Below, one piece after another: positions 5,499 through 9,604 of a stretch of 9,604 nt of DNA. The translations under genes were made by a program, and so were the position numbers. Origin of the DNA: Dehalococcoidia bacterium (GTDB lineage Bacteria > Chloroflexota > Dehalococcoidia > Lucifugimonadales > UBA3495); contig DPHC01000005.1 in NCBI GenBank assembly GCA_003523055.1, forward strand, positions 134,273-143,876. The letters are read 5' to 3'. Each line of letters starts with the position of its first letter. Position 1 is the stretch's first letter. Below the pieces are notes generated by a model. The model saw only the letters and a program-made list of their open reading frames with translations. It was not told where the DNA came from and searched no databases.

Positions 5499-6416
5499 GT
5501 GAAAGAATGTGATTTATTAATAATAGGCGGTGGTATTGCAGGGTTAACAGCTGGATTGTTTGGCGCAAGATACGGAATGCGTACCATAGTGGTGGAAAAA
5601 CTGATGACAGGATCACAAATAATAAATGTTGAATCCATCGAGAATTACCCAGGTTTCCCGGAAGGGATTTCAGGAGCAGAATTAAGCCCAATTATTCAAC
5701 AACAGGCCATGTCTGTTGGAGCAGAATTTGTTTTTGATGACATTGAAAACTTGGTACAATCTGATGGTTTTAAAATGGCTACCGGGACGATGGACCGATA
5801 TAAAGCAAAAACTGTAATTATAGCTACCGGATCGAATTTAAAAAAATTAAACATTTCTGGTGAAGAAAAGTATTTGGGTCGTGGAGTTTCACATTGTGCG
5901 AGCTGTGATGGTCCTTTGTATATGAAACAAGAAGTTGCTGTAATCGGAACAGGAGATTCAGGGCTTGAGGAGGCTCTAACATTAACGGAATACACCTCTA
6001 AAATATATTTGATATGTAATGGTGAAAAACTTACTGGCCAAAAACATTTGCAAGACAAGTTGCGAAAACATCCATCAATAGAAGTGCTATTTAACACAGA
6101 AGTTACAGCTATTCTTGGTGAAGAAGCTATGACGGGATTTATAACAAAGAACACTAAAACTAATTTAGAGAATGAATTTTCTGCGAAAGGAATTTTTATT
6201 TATGTGGGATTATCCCCTCAATCAGAAATATTCCAAGGATTTTTGAAAATGGATAAGACCGGCCATATTAATGTTGATTTATCTCTACAAACATCAGTCG
6301 CAGGAGTGTATGCGGCAGGAGATGTTAGAGAACATTCATCTTCTCAATTAATAGCTTCTTCAGGCGATGGTGCTACTGCAGCTATTTCGGCATTTAGATA
6401 TGTTAGTGAGAATTAA
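5499..6416 (+). CDS. Thioredoxin reductase-like FAD-dependent disulfide oxidoreductase lacking the NADPH-phosphate motif
   Basis: A 305-residue flavoprotein of the low-molecular-weight thioredoxin reductase family, expected to pass electrons through FAD to a CxxC disulfide and then to a thioredoxin-like partner. The FAD motif GGGIAGLTAG is at 10-19, ENYPGFPEGISG at 48-59, the ATG FAD-contact motif at 109-111, the redox pair CASC at 133-136 followed by DG, a second dinucleotide motif GTGDSGLEEA at 150-159, and YAAGDV at 271-276. The usual HRRxxxR motif that binds the NADPH 2'-phosphate is replaced by CNGEKLTG (173-180), and the late conserved RQ pair reads SQ (282-283). NADH, reduced ferredoxin or another donor is therefore possible. 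GTG at 5499 is the best start. It has its own promoter, lies divergent from rel, and sits 87 nt before purA. Family is sure, electron donor is not. Confidence 0.88.
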   Translation: MKECDLLIIGGGIAGLTAGLFGARYGMRTIVVEKLMTGSQIINVESIENYPGFPEGISGAELSPIIQQQAMSVGAEFVFDDIENLVQSDGFKMATGTMDRYKAKTVIIATGSNLKKLNISGEEKYLGRGVSHCASCDGPLYMKQEVAVIGTGDSGLEEALTLTEYTSKIYLICNGEKLTGQKHLQDKLRKHPSIEVLFNTEVTAILGEEAMTGFITKNTKTNLENEFSAKGIFIYVGLSPQSEIFQGFLKMDKTGHINVDLSLQTSVAGVYAAGDVREHSSSQLIASSGDGATAAISAFRYVSEN

Positions 6417-6453
6417 AAACAACCAAAACAAACTGTTTACTAGACGAATGGTT

Positions 6454-6462
6454 TGGTATACT
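6454..6462 (+). promoter_or_regulatory. Extended -10 promoter of purA
   Basis: TGGTATACT combines a TGn extension with TATACT (five of six matches). A weak TTTACT lies 15 nt further upstream, too close for a standard -35, so the extended -10 would carry the promoter. The site is in the 87-bp gap between the TrxB-like gene and purA. Confidence 0.5.
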
Positions 6463-6503
6463 CCTCAAAGTAGTTAAATTACATATATGAGTACGAGGTA
6501 CAT

Positions 6504-7802
6504 ATGCCAGCTTATGCAGTTATAGGGGCTCAATGGGGAGATGAAGGTAAGGGAAAGATCGTAGATCTTTTTGCAGAACGAATGGATTTTGTGGTTCGTT
6601 ATGCAGGAGGTAATAATGCTGGACATACTGTTAAGAATTCAACAGGTGATTTCCAATTACATTTAGTTCCTTCTGGAATATGCTCTCCCGGAGTAGTTAG
6701 TATCATTGGTAATGGAGTGGTTATAGATCCGGATGCCTTATTTAAAGAATTAGATTCATTGAGTGATATAGGCTTAATTAACGACAATTTTTTCTTGAGT
6801 GATAGGGCTCATGTAATTATGCCTTATCACATACAAATAGACATGTTGGAAGAAGAAGCCCGAGGGAATGCATCTATTGGCACCACAGGAAGAGGAGTCG
6901 GGCCAGCTTACATGGATAAAATTGGACGATCAGGAATCCAAATAGGAGATTTAACAAGACTGGCTGATGTGACAGATCATGATTTGATGGAAAGGCTTTC
7001 AGGGATTTTTGATGCTAAAAATCAAGTCATTACAAAAATTTATAATAAACAAAGCTTCGACAAAGAAAATTTATTTAACCGATGTATAGAATGGGGTAAA
7101 AAACTTGCTCCGTATGTCAAACATACTGAACAAATGATTTATGAAGCTTTGAGAGATGAAAAAAGAATATTGTTAGAAGGAGCACAAGGAACTTTATTGG
7201 ATGTAGATCACGGGTCCTATCCTTATGTAACATCTTCATCTCCATCTATTGGTGGCACTTGCACAGGATTGGGAATTAATACCAATGAGATAAAAGAAGT
7301 GATCGGTATATATAAAGCTTATTGTACAAGAGTAGGCAGTGGACCAATGCCTACTGAAATGGATGCGGAAACAGCCAACATGTTACGAGAAATAGCTGGA
7401 GAATATGGTGTTACTACAGGAAGAGCAAGAAGAATAGGATGGTTTGACGGTGTTGCTGGCAAATATAGTCAGGCAATTAATGGATTTACTTCTATGGTTG
7501 TTACTAGGTTAGACATATTAGATAAGTTTCAAAAAATTAAATATTGTGTTGGATATGAAATAGATGGTGAAAGGCTTGATTATTTTATTCCAAATGTTTC
7601 ATTTTTAAATAGAATAAAACCTGTATACAAAGAAATAGATGGATGGAATCAATCTACTTACGGTGAGACCAAGTTGGAAAATTTGCCAAAACAAGCAAGA
7701 CGGTATTTGGATGAACTTGAAGAATTAGTAAATTGTAAAATTGGAGCAGTGTCTACTGGGCCAAGAAGAGAAGAAACCATTATATTGGATCAGATTAATT
7801 AG
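6504..7802 (+). CDS. purA: Adenylosuccinate synthetase
   Basis: This enzyme condenses IMP and aspartate using GTP to give adenylosuccinate, the first step committed to AMP. The 432-residue length equals that of E. coli PurA. Visible motifs are GAQWGDEGKGK (8-18) with the catalytic Asp13 and the GTP loop, NNAGHTV with the catalytic His41, IGTTGRGVGPAY for IMP binding, LLEGAQGTLLDVDHG, GVTTGRARRIGW for the aspartate loop, and TRLDIL in place of the usual TKLD GTP-base motif, a conservative Lys-to-Arg change. The C-terminal STGPRREETI is intact. The ATG at 6504 has GAGG 5 nt upstream. It starts a probable operon with the methyltransferase (17-nt gap) and the Dgt-family gene. PurA is inhibited by ppGpp in E. 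coli, relevant because rel is nearby. Confidence 0.98.
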   Translation: MPAYAVIGAQWGDEGKGKIVDLFAERMDFVVRYAGGNNAGHTVKNSTGDFQLHLVPSGICSPGVVSIIGNGVVIDPDALFKELDSLSDIGLINDNFFLSDRAHVIMPYHIQIDMLEEEARGNASIGTTGRGVGPAYMDKIGRSGIQIGDLTRLADVTDHDLMERLSGIFDAKNQVITKIYNKQSFDKENLFNRCIEWGKKLAPYVKHTEQMIYEALRDEKRILLEGAQGTLLDVDHGSYPYVTSSSPSIGGTCTGLGINTNEIKEVIGIYKAYCTRVGSGPMPTEMDAETANMLREIAGEYGVTTGRARRIGWFDGVAGKYSQAINGFTSMVVTRLDILDKFQKIKYCVGYEIDGERLDYFIPNVSFLNRIKPVYKEIDGWNQSTYGETKLENLPKQARRYLDELEELVNCKIGAVSTGPRREETIILDQIN

Positions 7803-7819
7803 GAGTTGATAGAGGACTA

Positions 7820-8701
7820 ATGCCTAAGAAATTTGATTTATGCCCGGTATGTGAATCAACTGAATTTGAGATTCTTGCGCATATGAAATCTCCAGTTTTG
7901 CCCAAGCTTAAAAAAACCCCTGTAGCCATATGCAAATCCTGTGGCTTTATAACAATGAATCCTAAGCCCACTCCAAATTTTGCTACAGAATGTAATCAGG
8001 AATGGTTTGTAAAAGAAGTTAACAATAGCCCGAATGAACGAGCTCGATGGGAAAAGTTTTGGAAGAGAATTGAAACGGAAGTAGAGATTGAGCATGTTTT
8101 AGATATAGGTTCGAGACATGGAAATGCATTATTGTTTTTAAAAGATAAGTTCCCCGATTTAAAATGTAAGGCAGTAGAATTAGTAGACGAATTCAGACAA
8201 AACTTAATAGTGGACCACAAAGTAGATGCTGAATCTTTTGATATATCTTTTCCTTGGCCTGAGAGGTTTAGAGGATTTGATTTGGTGATTTGCCGGATGG
8301 TTTTAGAGCATTTAGACCGGCCAACGGAAACAATGGCTCAGATTAGGGATAGATTAAATGACGATGGCTTAGTCTACCTGTCTGTTCCTAATGCAATGAA
8401 TATACGAGAAGGAACTCCAATTACGAGAGATTTTTTTAGGCCAATTCATGCGCATTATTTTAATTGTTGGACTCTAGTGTCACTGATGGAAAAATGCGAG
8501 CTATATCCTAAAGTTATAGGAGTAGAAGGAGATATTTGGGGGCTTTTTGGTCGAAACAAAATAGAAATCACTGATATACGATCTATTTCGTATATGCAAC
8601 AGAAAAATTATATGATGCAAAAGATTAAGCAGGGCAAGAAGAAAGATTATGAAATAGCAGCTAAAATGTTGGGTAGAAAATTATTGCGGAAGCAAGTGTG
8701 A
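7820..8701 (+). CDS. Class I SAM-dependent methyltransferase with N-terminal zinc-ribbon
   Basis: A 293-residue predicted methyltransferase of unknown substrate. The N-terminus has two Cys pairs, CPVC (8-11) and CKSC (38-41), which should bind one zinc ion. The Rossmann-type methyltransferase domain follows: motif I VLDIGSRHG (93-101), the acidic end of strand beta-2 at E120, FDLVICRMVLEHLDRP (153-168) and LVYLSVPN (184-191). This matches the Methyltransf_11/23 type often found on small-molecule or glycan methyltransferases. The C-terminal 35 residues are rich in Lys and Arg. The ATG at 7820 is preceded by GAGG (7812-7815) and a more distant AGGAG (7801-7805). It is tightly packed between purA and the Dgt-family gene, so it is probably co-transcribed, but no functional link to purines is evident. 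Confidence 0.85.
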   Translation: MPKKFDLCPVCESTEFEILAHMKSPVLPKLKKTPVAICKSCGFITMNPKPTPNFATECNQEWFVKEVNNSPNERARWEKFWKRIETEVEIEHVLDIGSRHGNALLFLKDKFPDLKCKAVELVDEFRQNLIVDHKVDAESFDISFPWPERFRGFDLVICRMVLEHLDRPTETMAQIRDRLNDDGLVYLSVPNAMNIREGTPITRDFFRPIHAHYFNCWTLVSLMEKCELYPKVIGVEGDIWGLFGRNKIEITDIRSISYMQQKNYMMQKIKQGKKKDYEIAAKMLGRKLLRKQV

Positions 8702-8704
8702 AAA

Positions 8705-9604
8705 ATGGAATGTAAGAACCAACCAATTCGAAAAATGCTAGAAGCAAATGAAGATGTTTTGGCTCCATATGCTAAACGCTCTGCTCATTCGAAAAGACAA
8801 CGACATGAGGCTAAAAGTGAAGTTAGAACAGAGTTTCAGCGAGATAGAGATAGAATATTGCATTCTAATTCATTCCGGAGGCTAAAGCATAAGACTCAAG
8901 TGTTTATAGCGCCTAAAGGTGATCATTATGTCACTAGATTGACCCATACTTTAGAAGTTTCTCAAATTGGTAGAACTATAGCTCGAGGGTTGAGATTAAA
9001 TGAGGATTTAGTAGAAGCTATGACTTTAGGGCATGATATTGGCCATACTCCATTTGGCCATGCAGGCGAAGATGTTTTAAATGAATTGGTTCCGGATGGA
9101 TTTTCTCATGCTTCGCAAAGTATTAGGTTGGTTGAAGTGTTGGAAAAACAAGGAGAAGGGTTAAATTTAACAGAAGAAACTAAGGAAGGCATATTAAAAC
9201 ACTCTAAGCCAAAGGGTAATTTTCTTAACTCCAAAGAAAATATTTCTTTGGAGTCTCAAATTTGCAGGTTATCTGATGCTATCGCTTATGTAAATCATGA
9301 TGTTTTGGATGCTATAAGGTCAGGCTGGATTTCTTCAACAGACTTGCCTAGAGATGTTATAAATACTTTGGGAGTAAAGCACTCGCAAAGAGTAAATACA
9401 TTGGTGACAGATACGATAAGAACTTCTGCTAAGTTACTTGGAAACGAAGATATACGAGAGGGTATAAATATATCAATGAGCGATCAAACGACAGGAGCAC
9501 TGTTGACTTTGAGAGATTATATGTTTGAGACAGTTTATTTGCCGGTAGGCCGGAATGACGATACACAAGCTGGGATAGCGATAATTAAAGAACTATATAA
9601 TTAT
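8705..9604 (+). CDS. dgt: dGTPase-family deoxynucleoside triphosphate triphosphohydrolase (HD domain), 3' end outside window
   Basis: Members hydrolyse dNTPs to deoxynucleosides and triphosphate and so control dNTP pools. The frame is open from ATG 8705 to the window end (300 codons). Visible are the family's N-terminal signature RTEFQRDRDRILHS (41-54) and FRRLKHKTQVF (57-67), then metal-binding H81 (THTLEV), H110-D111 in LGHDIGHTPFGH, and D191 in LSDAIAYVNHD. The start lies 3 nt after the methyltransferase TGA and in the same frame; the only SD-like sequence (GGAAG, 8688-8692) is 12 nt away, so translation probably depends on reinitiation after the upstream gene. E. coli-type Dgt prefers dGTP, but bacterial homologues vary and many need a dNTP activator, so substrate is not fixed. 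A perfect 12-bp inverted repeat interrupts the less conserved stretch around residues 175-184. Confidence 0.92.
   Translation, partial: MECKNQPIRKMLEANEDVLAPYAKRSAHSKRQRHEAKSEVRTEFQRDRDRILHSNSFRRLKHKTQVFIAPKGDHYVTRLTHTLEVSQIGRTIARGLRLNEDLVEAMTLGHDIGHTPFGHAGEDVLNELVPDGFSHASQSIRLVEVLEKQGEGLNLTEETKEGILKHSKPKGNFLNSKENISLESQICRLSDAIAYVNHDVLDAIRSGWISSTDLPRDVINTLGVKHSQRVNTLVTDTIRTSAKLLGNEDIREGINISMSDQTTGALLTLRDYMFETVYLPVGRNDDTQAGIAIIKELYNY
9228..9254. repeat. Perfect 12-bp inverted repeat with 3-nt loop inside the Dgt-family gene
   Basis: ACTCCAAAGAAA (9228-9239) and TTTCTTTGGAGT (9243-9254) are exact reverse complements around ATA. In mRNA this would be a tight hairpin within the codons for about N175-S184, between the HD and the final Asp motif. 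No T-tract follows. Confidence 0.6.

Noticed and set aside
5696..6154. 152-codon open frame antisense to the TrxB-like gene
   Set aside because: It has no SD and no recognisable domain, and it lies wholly within a well-supported gene on the other strand.
6436..6462. Classical -35/-10 promoter (TTTACT and TATACT) for purA
   Set aside because: The spacer is only 15 nt and the -35 is poor; an extended -10 explains the site better.
8699..8704. Second selenocysteine read-through joining the methyltransferase to the Dgt-family protein, since the two are in the same frame across a TGA
   Set aside because: Both proteins are complete family members on either side, the TGA is at the natural C-terminus and not at a conserved Cys, and an ATG follows 3 nt later. 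This is normal tight operon packing. It also argues against global reassignment of TGA.

Overview
The window is AT-rich (roughly 35-40% GC by eye) bacterial chromosome, densely packed with housekeeping and redox genes. It has no mobile elements, CRISPR arrays, tRNA or rRNA genes. The mix (full-length Rel, PurA, a Dgt-family HD phosphohydrolase, an atypical thioredoxin-reductase-like flavoprotein, a candidate selenocysteine rhodanese) would fit an uncultivated, possibly marine, bacterium. The Rel signature and the TrxR-like protein remind me of Chloroflexota (Dehalococcoidia/SAR202-type). That placement is inference only and I hold it loosely.

Layout, left to right. (1) Positions 1-1266, minus strand: the N-terminal 422 codons of an acetyl/propionyl-CoA synthetase, cut by the window edge. 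(2) A 256-bp divergent intergenic region with a good promoter and SD site for the next gene, plus an imperfect hairpin upstream of the acyl-CoA synthetase. (3) Positions 1523-2350, plus strand: a two-domain thiosulfate/3-mercaptopyruvate sulfurtransferase. Its catalytic cysteine codon is replaced by an in-frame TGA. The missing 41 C-terminal residues follow in the same frame and a SECIS-like hairpin starts at the TGA. Read straight, this is a selenocysteine rhodanese that an ordinary gene caller would truncate. (4) Positions 2351-5348, minus strand: rel followed by an SDR oxidoreductase, 1 nt apart. The SDR converges on the rhodanese with zero bases between the two stop codons, and a perfect 14-bp inverted repeat sits just inside the SDR 3' end. 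(5) Positions 5499-6416, plus strand: a TrxB-like flavoprotein with its redox CxxC but without the NADPH-phosphate arginine motif. (6) Positions 6504-9604, plus strand: purA, a zinc-ribbon SAM methyltransferase and a Dgt-family HD triphosphohydrolase (truncated by the window edge), with gaps of 17 and 3 nt, probably one operon.

Functional links: Rel makes and degrades (p)ppGpp, PurA makes adenylosuccinate and is a known (p)ppGpp target in other bacteria, and Dgt-type enzymes remove dNTPs, so three genes act on purine nucleotide pools. The rhodanese and the TrxR-like protein both belong to thiol/sulfur redox chemistry. The main discovery candidate is the TGA at 2222-2224. Secondary ones are the cofactor-site loss in the TrxR-like protein and several unusually long perfect inverted repeats embedded in coding sequence.
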